Shown here piece after piece: positions 1 through 7,613 of a DNA stretch of 64,000 nucleotides (its first letter is position 1; each line of letters starts with the position of its first letter). Below the pieces are notes generated by a model, which was not told the origin of the DNA, ran no database searches, and worked only from the letters and a program-made list of their open reading frames with translations. Made by a program: the position numbers and the translations under genes. Source of the stretch: Mycolicibacterium sp. P1-5 (GTDB taxonomy: Bacteria > Actinomycetota > Actinomycetes > Mycobacteriales > Mycobacteriaceae). The stretch spans positions 1-64,000 of the forward strand of contig NZ_NPKT01000011.1 in NCBI RefSeq assembly GCF_008329565.1, read 5' to 3'.

Positions 1-109
1 CCAACTCCAACACATCCATCACCGCCAGCCCGGCAACATCGACCTTCGCCAAAGTGGTCAACGCCGCATCGATCGCGTCGAGCGCCTCACCCACCTCAAC
101 CGAAAGCAT
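1..109 (-). CDS. DUF222/13E12-family HNH endonuclease-like protein, N-terminal fragment
   Basis: Only the first 36 codons lie in the window; the gene runs off the left edge. The reverse strand reads from an ATG whose A is at position 109, with an AGGA ribosome-binding sequence about 7 bases upstream and an in-frame TAG just before it. The peptide begins MLSVEVGEALDAIDAAL and resembles the start of DUF222 (13E12 repeat) proteins, which in mycobacteria usually carry a C-terminal HNH nuclease domain and occur in many copies. The HNH part is not visible, so the assignment rests on the N-terminal pattern alone. Confidence 0.55.
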   Translation of the reverse strand, partial: MLSVEVGEALDAIDAALTTLAKVDVAGLAVMDVLEL

Positions 110-428
110 GCTCAAATCCTATGCCCGCTCACCGACAAAAACCGATGCCGAAAGCAATCTGTGGATGAACTCGGATGTGTGGAAAGTGTTGCAGCCCAAG
201 TTGGACCGCTTTGGTTCAGCGTGGAGGCTACTGTGCCGGCACGGCGAACATCGCGTTGCGAGCATCCGCGCAAACCCACCAGAATGCCGGTCGCCACGTC
301 GATCTCTCGACGTGAGGTGCTTACGGTGTGATAGGTCATGGGCGCATCGTCGGCGCAACGAACGCGCCGGGCAAGATATCGAAGCACCGTGATCCTGAGC
401 TGGCGTGTATACCCGGCCCTGTCGCACA
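110..428. other. Intergenic region, no supported gene
   Basis: This 319-base stretch separates the divergent DUF222-type gene and the 2OG-Fe(II) oxygenase. Short ORFs exist in several frames, but none has a convincing start signal or protein-like composition. I see no strong hairpin or clear -10 element. It presumably holds the promoters of both flanking genes. Confidence 0.4.
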
Positions 429-1424
429 ATGGCTCTCGTGCTACCCGTACTCGACCTGGCTGAAGCCGACCGGAACGCAGGTGCATTTCGATCCCGGCTG
501 CGCGAGGCCGCGCACGACATCGGTTTTTTCTATCTGGTCGGCCACGGGGTGCCGGCGGCCCAGATAGACGAGGTGCTGGCGCTGGCGCGTAGGTTTTTCG
601 CGCTTCCGCTGACGGCCAAGAACGAGATCAGCCAGCTGAAAAGCCCCCAGTTCCGGGGGTACTCGCGCGTCGGCGGCGAGCTGACCAATGGCGAGGTGGA
701 TTGGCGCGAACAGATCGACATCGGGCCCCAGCGCCCTGCCATCGAGGACGCGACTGGATACTGGCGCCTGCAAGGACCGAACCTGTGGCCTGCCGGCCCG
801 GCCGGTTTCCGTGCGGCCTTCGAACGTTGGGATAGCGCGCTGTCCCAGGTTGGTTTGCGGTTGCTGCGGCACTGGGCGGTGTCGCTGGGCGCCGCCGAGG
901 ACACCTTCGATGCCGCCTTCGCCGACAAGCCCGCCACGCTGATCAAGGTCGTTCGCTATCCGGGTCGTGACGACTACGCGCAAGGTGTTGGCGCGCACAA
1001 GGATTCCGGAGTACTGACACTGTTGCTGGTCGAGCCGGACTCAACCGGACTTCAAGTGGAGCTCGCCGGCGGTCAGTGGCTCGACGTGCCGCCGCTGTCT
1101 GGCGCATTCGTGGTCAACATCGGCGAGCTGCTCGAGGTGGCCACCGGTGGTTACCTGCGAGCCACCCAGCACCGGGTGCTGACACCGCGGTCCGGCTCCG
1201 ACCGGGTGTCGATTCCGTATTTCGTCAACCCCGCGCTGGACGCCAAGATCCCGATCATCACCCTGCCGCCCGAGCTTTCGGCCCGCTCGCGCGGCGTCGA
1301 AACAGACCCGAACAATCCGATCTTCAACACCTACGGCGAGAACGCGTGGAAGTCGCGCACCCGCGCCCACCCCGACGTCGCCGAACTGCACCACGGCATC
1401 AAGCCGCTGATTTCCTCGCCCTGA
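429..1424 (+). CDS. 2-oxoglutarate/Fe(II)-dependent dioxygenase (isopenicillin N synthase-like)
   Basis: The 331-residue protein has the non-heme iron dioxygenase layout. An N-terminal DIOX_N-type region (GFFYLVGHGVP near residue 40) is followed by a double-stranded beta-helix carrying His190-x-Asp192 and distal His248 as iron ligands. Arg259-x-Ser261 is the expected 2-oxoglutarate anchor. Family members oxidise small molecules with O2 and 2-oxoglutarate; the substrate cannot be read from sequence. I chose ATG 429; an in-frame GTG at 405 would add eight residues and neither start has a strong ribosome-binding site. The next gene encodes an SfnB-type flavoprotein in the same direction, so a role in releasing sulfur from organic compounds is possible, but this is inference from context. 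Confidence 0.8.
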   Translation: MALVLPVLDLAEADRNAGAFRSRLREAAHDIGFFYLVGHGVPAAQIDEVLALARRFFALPLTAKNEISQLKSPQFRGYSRVGGELTNGEVDWREQIDIGPQRPAIEDATGYWRLQGPNLWPAGPAGFRAAFERWDSALSQVGLRLLRHWAVSLGAAEDTFDAAFADKPATLIKVVRYPGRDDYAQGVGAHKDSGVLTLLLVEPDSTGLQVELAGGQWLDVPPLSGAFVVNIGELLEVATGGYLRATQHRVLTPRSGSDRVSIPYFVNPALDAKIPIITLPPELSARSRGVETDPNNPIFNTYGENAWKSRTRAHPDVAELHHGIKPLISSP

Positions 1425-1572
1425 GCACAACCATGGGCTGCCGCGACGGCCGCGGTTAGGTTGACCAAGGTGTTCGATGTGCGTCGGCTGCGGGTACCGG
1501 CGGAGGTTGCCCGACGTAGGCCGTTTAGCCGCGTGGCCTCGGCCCGTAACCCTCGATCTAGGAGCGAAGTGC

Positions 1573-2805
1573 ATGACTACCATCGAAGTGAAAGCCCCGG
1601 TGCTGCATACGGTCGACCAGGCGTTGTCGGTAGCCGCCCGGGTTGCCACCGAGATCGTCGCCGGCGCCGTCCAGCGTGAGATCGACGGCGTCCTCCCGAC
1701 CGAACAACTGCGTGCGGTCGCGGCATCGGGTCTGCTTGGCATCATCGTCCCGGCCGAACACGGCGGACCCGATCTTCCGCCCTCCACCGCGGTCGAGGTG
1801 CTGCGGATTCTCTCTCGGGCCGACTCGGCCGTCGGCCAACTGCTGCTCGCGCACTTCGTGATCAACGCCGCCATAAGGGGATTGGGACAAATCGACCCGG
1901 CACCGCGGATTTACGCCGACGTGCTGGCCGGCGCGCAAGTGGGCAACGCCACCGTCGAGCGGGGCACCCGACTCTCCGTCGACCGGCTGACCACCGTGGC
2001 ACACCGGCCGGAAGGGGGTTGGGTGCTCAATGGCACCAAGTACTATGCGACGGGCGCACTCGGCGCGACGTGGATCGCCGTCGCCGCCCGGATATCCGGT
2101 ACCGAACCAGCCAGCGGTGCAACCGTATTCGTTCGAGCTGACGACCCGGGTGTCGCGCTGAACCTGGAGAAGTGGTCGAGTTTCGGTCAGCGCGGGACTG
2201 CCAGCGGCGAAGTGATCTTCGACAACGTGGTCGTCGATGATGCGCAGGTGATCGACGAGGGCCCCGACCCGGACCAGGTCACCGCGGACGCGTCGGTGCT
2301 GGGCGCCTTCGATCAGGCCCTGCACGCCGCCGTCGACATCGGAATCGCCAGGGCCGCACTCGAGGACGGTGCCCAGTTCGTCGGCACCAGGAGTCGGCCG
2401 TGGTTCGAGGCACAGGTCGATTCGGCGGCCGAGGAACCGCACGTCGTGCGGCGCTTCGGTGAGCTCACTGCGCGATTGTTCGCATTGGAGGCGCTGCTGG
2501 CCCATGGTGCCCATCTGGTCGATAAGGCGCTGGCCGAGCCGCAGCTGACCCGCGAGTCTGCCGGTGCAGCTTCGCTTCAGGTTGCGGCGGCCAAGGCGTT
2601 GGCCCAGGAGTTCGCGGTCGAGATCGCCAGCGGTGTCTTCGAATTGGCGGGCGCCTCGGCCACCGACCGCAGTGATGCGCTGGACCGGCACTGGCGCAAC
2701 GTCCGAGTGCACTCGCTTCACGACCCCGCACGGTGGAAGTACGTGCACCTCGGCAATTTCACACTGCGCGGCACTCTGCCGCCCCGCCTCGGCGTCCTTC
2801 TCTAA
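1573..2805 (+). CDS. SfnB-family acyl-CoA dehydrogenase-like flavoprotein
   Basis: This 410-residue protein has the acyl-CoA dehydrogenase fold. An N-terminal helical domain includes LSRADSAVGQLLLAHF; a middle beta domain contains NGTKYYATGA and a flavin-binding FGQRGTASG segment; a C-terminal four-helix region ends HDPARWKYVHLGNF. This pattern fits the SfnB/DszC-like class, FMNH2-dependent monooxygenases or dehydrogenases linked to dimethylsulfone and other organosulfur use, rather than beta-oxidation enzymes. ATG 1573 follows GGAG eight bases upstream; the reading frame is open further 5' to 1477 but without a better start. It precedes a MetE/UROD-fold gene by 24 bases, suggesting co-transcription. 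The SfnB label is from family resemblance; substrate is unknown. Confidence 0.75.
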   Translation: MTTIEVKAPVLHTVDQALSVAARVATEIVAGAVQREIDGVLPTEQLRAVAASGLLGIIVPAEHGGPDLPPSTAVEVLRILSRADSAVGQLLLAHFVINAAIRGLGQIDPAPRIYADVLAGAQVGNATVERGTRLSVDRLTTVAHRPEGGWVLNGTKYYATGALGATWIAVAARISGTEPASGATVFVRADDPGVALNLEKWSSFGQRGTASGEVIFDNVVVDDAQVIDEGPDPDQVTADASVLGAFDQALHAAVDIGIARAALEDGAQFVGTRSRPWFEAQVDSAAEEPHVVRRFGELTARLFALEALLAHGAHLVDKALAEPQLTRESAGAASLQVAAAKALAQEFAVEIASGVFELAGASATDRSDALDRHWRNVRVHSLHDPARWKYVHLGNFTLRGTLPPRLGVLL

Positions 2806-2829
2806 GCCACTGCGACCCTTGGAGTTTCG

Positions 2830-3879
2830 ATGACCAACTTCTACGTGACCGGTAGCATCAATGTCCCGACGGTCGAAGATGCGTTCCGGGTCGTGGGCAC
2901 CCGGCTGCAGCCCGGTGTGAGCCGCGTTCCCGATGGTGAACCGGGCGACCGGGCCAACTGGGTGTTCACCCAGGCCGGTCACTTCCAGAAGAACCCGACC
3001 CTCGACGTCGTGGGCGACCGGGTCAAGGCCCGGCCCGGGGTGCTCGTGGAGTTCGGTCCGGTGGACTACCACAGCATCGCCACCGATTCGTACGCGAAAT
3101 TCCGGCGCGCCCGTGACGAGGGTGTGCTCGCGGTGGATTCGCGGTTCCTGGTCTCGATTCCGACGCCGTTCAACGCGGCGAACTCGTTCGTCGATTTCGC
3201 CGACCGCGTCCAGGTGGCCTACGCCTACGAAAAGGCGTTGCGGCGCAGCGTCGAAGCGATCCAGGACGCGATCCCGCCGACAGACCTGGCCCTTCAGTGG
3301 GATCTGCCGACTGAGCTGGCGACCTTCGAGGGGTGGTTCGACAACCCTTACGACAGTTTGGAACCCATCCTGGCCGCCACCGGACGGGTGGGGGATTGGG
3401 TTCGTCCGGAGGCCCAGCTGACGTTCCACCTATGCTACGGCGACTCGAAGTTCGGTGCTTCGCCGTTCATGGGTGAGCCGCCGAACGACGAGGCGGCGAC
3501 GCGTGGAGGACGGCACGTCCTGCCACGCGACGCGTCGGCGATCGTCGCGCTGGCCAATGGTTTGTCACGCCATGTTTCCCGCCGCATCGACGCGATCCAT
3601 GCTGCGACGGTGGCCGCCTGGACCAAACGGGCGCATTGGCGGCCCCTCGCCGACCTAGCCCTGGAACCCGGTACCGAGTTCTACCTCGGCCTGCTGCATG
3701 CCGAGGATGGCGCGGAGGGCGCTACGAGCCGGGCCGAATTGGCCGCGGAGTTCCTGCCCGAGTTCGGGATCTCCACCGAGTGCGGGCTGGGCCGGCACTC
3801 ACCAGAGCAGCTGGAAGCCGTTCTGGTGGCGTGGCGCCACTATTCGACGGCCGCCCGTCAGCCGGCACTCGTCAGCTGA
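2830..3879 (+). CDS. MetE/UROD-superfamily protein of unknown function
   Basis: The 349-residue protein looks like the TIM-barrel superfamily of cobalamin-independent methionine synthase and uroporphyrinogen decarboxylase. It has an early VPDGEPGDR segment, a QWDLPTE strand near the middle, an FHLCYGD segment and a C-terminal ISTECGLGR strand. The last two resemble positions where MetE-like enzymes place metal ligands (Cys and His). It is about half the length of full MetE and lacks the N-terminal repeat domain. ATG 2830 lies 24 bases after the SfnB-like gene with GGAG upstream, so the two are probably one transcript. A methyl transfer or C-S lyase role on a sulfur compound is plausible but not shown. 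Confidence 0.6.
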   Translation: MTNFYVTGSINVPTVEDAFRVVGTRLQPGVSRVPDGEPGDRANWVFTQAGHFQKNPTLDVVGDRVKARPGVLVEFGPVDYHSIATDSYAKFRRARDEGVLAVDSRFLVSIPTPFNAANSFVDFADRVQVAYAYEKALRRSVEAIQDAIPPTDLALQWDLPTELATFEGWFDNPYDSLEPILAATGRVGDWVRPEAQLTFHLCYGDSKFGASPFMGEPPNDEAATRGGRHVLPRDASAIVALANGLSRHVSRRIDAIHAATVAAWTKRAHWRPLADLALEPGTEFYLGLLHAEDGAEGATSRAELAAEFLPEFGISTECGLGRHSPEQLEAVLVAWRHYSTAARQPALVS

Positions 3880-3915
3880 GCCCGCGACCTGCAAGGAGCC
3901 GCCCGAACCGTCCGC

Positions 3916-5928
3916 CTACATCGGCGCGTTCGCCGGCTGGAACCCGCCGGTGCTGTCGGCTTCTTCCTCGGCGCGGATCACGTGCACCACGGCGTTGATC
4001 AACGCCAGGTGGGTGAACGCCTGCGGGAAGTTGCCCAGGTGTCGGCCGGTGCGCGGCTCGATCTCCTCGGCATAGAGATGCAGCGGGCTTGCGAAGGACA
4101 GCAGCCGCTCGCACAGATGTCGAGCCCGGCTGACCTCGCCGATCTCAACCAGCGCAGACACCAACCAGAACGAACAGATCGTGAACGAGCCTTCCTCACC
4201 GGACAGGCCGTCGTCGGTCTCCTCGACGCGGTAGCGCAGCACCAGCCCGTCCTCGGTCAGCTCGTCGGCGATCGCCAGCACGGTGGCCCGCACCCGGGGG
4301 TCGTCCGAGGGTAGGAAGCGCACCAGCGGGACCAGCAGCAGTGATGCGTCCAGGGCGTCGTCGCCGTAGCGCTGGGTGAGCGCCCCACGCGAGTCGACCC
4401 CGTGCGCCAGGATGTCGGCCTTGATCTCCTCGGCGATCACCCGCCACTGCTGGGCGTAACTCTTTTCCCCGACCAGCTCGGCCAGCTTCGAACCGCGATC
4501 CAGCGCCACCCAGCACATCACCTTCGAGGAGGTGAAGTGCTGCGGTTCGCCGCGCACCTCCCAGATACCGCGGTCAGGTTCCTTCCAGTGCTTGATCGCC
4601 TCTTCAACCTGTTCCTTGAGCACCGGCCAAAGCTGATCGGAGATCTGCTCGCGTGACTTTGCGTGCAGGTACACCGAGTCGAGCATGGTTCCCCAGATGT
4701 CGTGCTGCATCTGGTTGTACGCGCCGTTGCCGATACGCACCGGCCGGGCATTGTCGTACCCCGAAAGGTGGTGCAGCTCTTCTTCGACGAGTTCGCGTTC
4801 GCCGCCGACGGCGTACATCACCTGTAGCGGATGCCGTTCACCGTTGTTGGCGCCCGACACGTCGGCGATGAAGGCGAAGAAGTCGTCGGCCTCGCGGTCC
4901 AGGCCGAGGGTATAGAGGCCCCACAACGCGAACGTCGAATCACGCACCCAGGCGTAGCGATAGTCCCAGTTGCGTTCGCCCTGCGGAGTCTCGGGCAGTG
5001 ATGTGGTGGAGGCGGCCAGCAGCGCCCCGGTCGGCGAATACGTCAGCCCCTTGAGGGTGAGCGCGCTGCGCTGCAGGTAGGACCGCCACGGGTGGTCGGG
5101 GAAGTCGCCGATGTTGATCCACTGTCGCCACGCCTCGCTGGTCTGCCACATCTTGTCGGCGGCTTCTTCATAGGTCTGCGGCGACGGATGCTTCGACCAG
5201 GACAGCGCGACGAAGACGTTGTCGCCCTCCTTGAGGCGGGTGCGCGCGCGTGCTTCCCGGCCCTCGAGGCCGATGCGCAGATTGGTGGTCAGCCGCAGCA
5301 TGGGGTGGGCGTCAGGATCCTTGCGGGCCCGCGCGATCGCCTCGCCGTAGGCATTGGCGGAGTACTCCCAGGTGGCATTGACCCGGCCGTAGTCGAAGGA
5401 CGGCTCGCAGTTCATCACCACCTCGACCGTGCCGCTCACACAGCGCACGGTGCGCAGCAGGATGTGCTCGGCGTCCCAGTCCATCGGGGTGCGCCGGTGC
5501 GTCCTGGACCGGGCCTCGATGTCGTGCCACGGACCCATCACGAGGGCCTCCCGCACGATCAGCCATCCGGTGTGGGTCTGCCAGGTCGTCTCAAGGATGA
5601 GGCTGCCGGGCAGATAGCGACGGGCCGACGGAACCGAGACGCCGTAGGGCCCCAATCGGAAATGCCCGGCACCGCGGTCCAGGATGGCCCCGAAAACGCT
5701 GGGCGAGTCCGGCCGCGGGACGCACAGCCACTCCACCGCGCCCGCCGACGAGATCAGGCAGGTGTTCTCGCAGTCGGAAAGGAAGCCGTAGTCCGCGATC
5801 GGCGGGAACGGGTTGCGCAGCGCAGCACTCGAGGCGTACGGAAACGGGGCGGTTACCGATAATGGCGGGGGCGACTGAACGCGCACGGTTGCGGTGTTCT
5901 CGCCGGCTGGCTGGGCTTGCAGAACCAT
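3916..5928 (-). CDS. Trehalase, glycoside hydrolase family 15
   Basis: The 670-residue protein matches the mycobacterial GH15-type trehalase (Rv2402-like), which hydrolyses trehalose to two glucoses and is unrelated to GH37 trehalases. An N-terminal beta-sandwich region (PPIADYGFLSDCENTCLIS, then VEWLCVPRPDSPSVFG) precedes an (alpha/alpha)6 barrel with RNWDYRYAWVRDSTFAL, the signature around the active-site cleft, and a later GSFTICSFWLVSAL segment. No signal peptide is apparent, consistent with a cytosolic enzyme that recycles trehalose. ATG 5928 is the only good start. It converges on the MetE-like gene with 36 bases between stops and lies divergent from the small membrane protein at 6039. 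Confidence 0.9.
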   Translation of the reverse strand: MVLQAQPAGENTATVRVQSPPPLSVTAPFPYASSAALRNPFPPIADYGFLSDCENTCLISSAGAVEWLCVPRPDSPSVFGAILDRGAGHFRLGPYGVSVPSARRYLPGSLILETTWQTHTGWLIVREALVMGPWHDIEARSRTHRRTPMDWDAEHILLRTVRCVSGTVEVVMNCEPSFDYGRVNATWEYSANAYGEAIARARKDPDAHPMLRLTTNLRIGLEGREARARTRLKEGDNVFVALSWSKHPSPQTYEEAADKMWQTSEAWRQWINIGDFPDHPWRSYLQRSALTLKGLTYSPTGALLAASTTSLPETPQGERNWDYRYAWVRDSTFALWGLYTLGLDREADDFFAFIADVSGANNGERHPLQVMYAVGGERELVEEELHHLSGYDNARPVRIGNGAYNQMQHDIWGTMLDSVYLHAKSREQISDQLWPVLKEQVEEAIKHWKEPDRGIWEVRGEPQHFTSSKVMCWVALDRGSKLAELVGEKSYAQQWRVIAEEIKADILAHGVDSRGALTQRYGDDALDASLLLVPLVRFLPSDDPRVRATVLAIADELTEDGLVLRYRVEETDDGLSGEEGSFTICSFWLVSALVEIGEVSRARHLCERLLSFASPLHLYAEEIEPRTGRHLGNFPQAFTHLALINAVVHVIRAEEEADSTGGFQPANAPM

Positions 5929-6038
5929 GGGGACATCATCGACCGCCGAGGCGGTTGTCGTCTACTTATGCCGCGATCCGTGGCTTTGCTGTTACCGCCG
6001 GCAAGCACTGGCTGCCAGGCACGGCATACGCTGGTGCA

Positions 6039-6233
6039 ATGCAGGGACTGCTGAGTTGGTGGGACGGCGTCGAACTGTGGTTGTCGGGCCTGGGTTTCGT
6101 CGTCCAGACGATCATCGTGATGCCCGTCGTTCTGGTGCTCGCCTACCTCATCGCAACGGTGATCGATGCGATCCTGGGCAACGGCATACGGCTGTTGCGC
6201 CGGGTGCGTCACACTGACCGGCCGCAGGAGTGA
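6039..6233 (+). CDS. Small single-pass membrane protein (Rv2401A-like)
   Basis: This 64-residue protein has an N-terminal amphipathic stretch with several tryptophans, one long hydrophobic segment (about residues 17-45, ending in VIDAILGNGI) and a basic C-terminal tail (RLLRRVRHT). It sits between trehalase and the sulfate transporter exactly where M. tuberculosis has the conserved membrane protein Rv2401A, so I take it as the orthologue by position and character. The frame stays open upstream, but ATG 6039 best fits the compact membrane protein. Its end overlaps the ribosome-binding site of the next tiny ORF. Function is unknown. Confidence 0.6.
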   Translation: MQGLLSWWDGVELWLSGLGFVVQTIIVMPVVLVLAYLIATVIDAILGNGIRLLRRVRHTDRPQE

Positions 6234-6238
6234 ACGGT

Positions 6239-6316
6239 ATGCCACGATCACGCGTCACGCTCGCGCTGGTAGCGCTGTTGGTCTTGGTCATCGTGCTGTG
6301 GCTGGTCAACCGCTGA
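6239..6316 (+). CDS. 25-residue predicted membrane micropeptide
   Basis: ATG 6239 opens a 25-codon ORF encoding a short basic N-terminus (MPRSR) followed by an almost uninterrupted hydrophobic helix of Val, Leu and Ala ending in WLVNR. A GGAG ribosome-binding site lies 8 bases upstream, inside the last codons of the preceding membrane-protein gene, so translation may be coupled to it. The composition is that of a single transmembrane helix with a positive-inside N-terminus. No homologue is known to me and chance occurrence cannot be excluded, but start signal, spacing and composition agree. Confidence 0.45.
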   Translation: MPRSRVTLALVALLVLVIVLWLVNR

Positions 6317-6347
6317 TGCCTCGGCTGGTCGTGCTCTGATTCTCTGT

Positions 6348-6353
6348 TAAGCT
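6348..6353 (+). promoter_or_regulatory. -10 element for a leaderless transcript upstream of subI
   Basis: TAAGCT matches the mycobacterial TANNNT -10 consensus and ends 7 bases before the ATG at 6361. That is the spacing at which transcription would begin on the A of the start codon. No convincing -35 hexamer is visible, which is common for mycobacterial promoters. Confidence 0.5.
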
Positions 6354-6360
6354 TCGCGCC

Positions 6361-6453
6361 ATGCAATCGGCGACCGGTTACGGCGAGGGCCATATTCTGG
6401 CCCTCATTGCCGTCGGTGCGTTGGCCGTTGCTGATGTTGCATGTTGTCGCTGA
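6361..6453 (+). CDS. Leader peptide ending in two cysteines, upstream of subI
   Basis: This 30-codon ORF starts at ATG 6361 and ends with Ala-Cys-Cys-Arg followed by TGA. It has no ribosome-binding site, but a TANNNT element sits 7 bases upstream, so it is probably translated from a leaderless mRNA. Its stop codon overlaps the 5' arm of a GACACC/GGTGTC hairpin at 6452-6481, and subI starts about 120 bases downstream. Cysteine codons just before a structured region, upstream of a sulfate uptake operon, fit the polycysteine leader-peptide attenuators I recall being reported for M. smegmatis sulfur genes. In that model, ribosome stalling when Cys-tRNA is scarce would raise expression of subI-cysTWA. 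The peptide is inferred and only two Cys are present. Confidence 0.55.
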   Translation: MQSATGYGEGHILALIAVGALAVADVACCR

Positions 6454-6481
6454 CACCCCTACCCGTCCTCGGTCTGGTGTC
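6452..6481 (+). promoter_or_regulatory. Hairpin downstream of the subI leader peptide
   Basis: GACACC (6452-6457) and GGTGTC (6476-6481) are perfectly complementary with an 18-base loop. The 5' arm overlaps the leader peptide stop codon, so a ribosome stalled on the Cys codons or at the stop would block this stem. That makes it a candidate switch element for attenuation. No U-run follows, so it is not an obvious intrinsic terminator. Confidence 0.4.
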
Positions 6482-6572
6482 GGTGATTGTCATGGCATTC
6501 GTTTGTCGAACATCGCCATTCCGTTGCGACGGGGCTCGATTTGCCCGCAACCCGCAATGAGAAAGGCAAGCA

Positions 6573-7613
6573 ATGCCCAAAATTCATGTCCCCGTTCGCC
6601 GCTGGAGTACCGCTGTCGCGTTGGCGACGACCGCTACGGTGCTCGCCGCCTGCGGTGGCGGCGGTTCGAGCGATGTCGCCGGCGGCGGCAACCAGCCCAA
6701 GGCTGACACCACCCTGACCCTGGTCGCCTACGCGGTGCCCGAGCCGGGCTGGAGCAAGATCATCCCGGCGTTCGCCGCCACTCCCGAGGGCAAGGGCGTC
6801 GCGGTGACGACCTCCTATGGCGCCTCTGGTGACCAGTCGCGCGGTGTGGTCGACGGCAAGCCGGCCGACATCGTGAACTTCTCCGTCGAGCCGGACGTCA
6901 CCCGCCTGGTGAAGGCCAACAAGGTGGCCGCCGACTGGAACAAGTCCACCACCAAGGGCATCCCGTTCGGGTCGGTGGTGTCCCTGGTCGTCCGCAAGGG
7001 CAACCCCAAGAACATCAAGGATTGGGACGACCTGCTGCAGCCCGGCATCGAGGTGGTCACCCCCAGCCCGCTCAGCTCCGGCTCGGCCAAGTGGAACCTG
7101 TTGGCGCCGTACGCCGCAAAGAGCAACGGCGGCCAGGATGCACAGGCCGGACTGGACTTCGTGAACAAGCTGGTGACCGAGCACGTCAAGACCCGTCCGG
7201 GCTCGGGGCGAGAGGCCACCGACGTGTTCTTGCAGGGCACCGGTGACGTGTTGATCAGCTACGAGAACGAGGCCATCAACACCGAGCGCCAGGGCAAGCC
7301 GGTCGAGCACATCAACCCGCCGCAGACGTTCAAGATCGAGAACCCGGTGGCGGTGGTCACCTCGAGCACGCATCTGGACAAGGCGACCGCGCTGAACAAC
7401 TACCTGTTCACTCCGGAAGGGCAGAAGATCTGGGCGCAGGCCGGCTTCCGTCCGGTCGACCCGTCGGTGGCCGCTGACTTCGCCACCGACTTCCCGACGC
7501 CACAGAAGTTGTGGACGATCGCCGACCTCGGTGGTTGGAGCAAGGTGGATCCGGCCCTGTTCGACAAGGACAATGGCACCATTACGAAGATCTACAAACA
7601 GGCGACTGGATGA
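6573..7613 (+). CDS. subI: Sulfate-binding lipoprotein of the sulfate ABC transporter
   Basis: The 346-residue protein begins with a basic n-region, a hydrophobic helix and the lipobox Leu24-Ala-Ala-Cys27, followed by a Gly/Ser linker, so it should be a lipid-anchored extracytoplasmic binding protein. The mature part matches the sulfate/thiosulfate-binding family: LTLVAYAVPEPGWSKIIPAF near its start, GASGDQSRGV, FSVEPDV, and SPLSSGSAKWN in the ligand pocket. It captures sulfate and delivers it to CysT/CysW. ATG 6573 has an AAAGG ribosome-binding site. It is the first structural gene of subI-cysT-cysW-cysA, overlapping cysT by 4 bases, and is preceded by a cysteine-containing leader ORF. Confidence 0.93.
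   Translation: MPKIHVPVRRWSTAVALATTATVLAACGGGGSSDVAGGGNQPKADTTLTLVAYAVPEPGWSKIIPAFAATPEGKGVAVTTSYGASGDQSRGVVDGKPADIVNFSVEPDVTRLVKANKVAADWNKSTTKGIPFGSVVSLVVRKGNPKNIKDWDDLLQPGIEVVTPSPLSSGSAKWNLLAPYAAKSNGGQDAQAGLDFVNKLVTEHVKTRPGSGREATDVFLQGTGDVLISYENEAINTERQGKPVEHINPPQTFKIENPVAVVTSSTHLDKATALNNYLFTPEGQKIWAQAGFRPVDPSVAADFATDFPTPQKLWTIADLGGWSKVDPALFDKDNGTITKIYKQATG

Noticed and set aside
312..392. Short GTG ORF with two early cysteines (MRCLRC...) upstream of the 2OG oxygenase, as a further cysteine leader
   Set aside because: No TANNNT element at leaderless spacing, cysteines at the start rather than before the stop, and no hairpin placed to respond to stalling.
1436..1572. Possible cysteine leader before the SfnB-like gene (an ATG at 1477 begins Met-Cys-Val-Gly-Cys-Gly)
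   Set aside because: That frame is continuous with the SfnB-like gene itself, with no stop in between, so it is at most an alternative N-terminus.
1558..3429. 623-codon open frame on the minus strand opposite the SfnB-like and MetE-like genes
   Set aside because: Arg/Gly/His-rich composition without motifs; it mirrors the third-position GC bias of the real genes.
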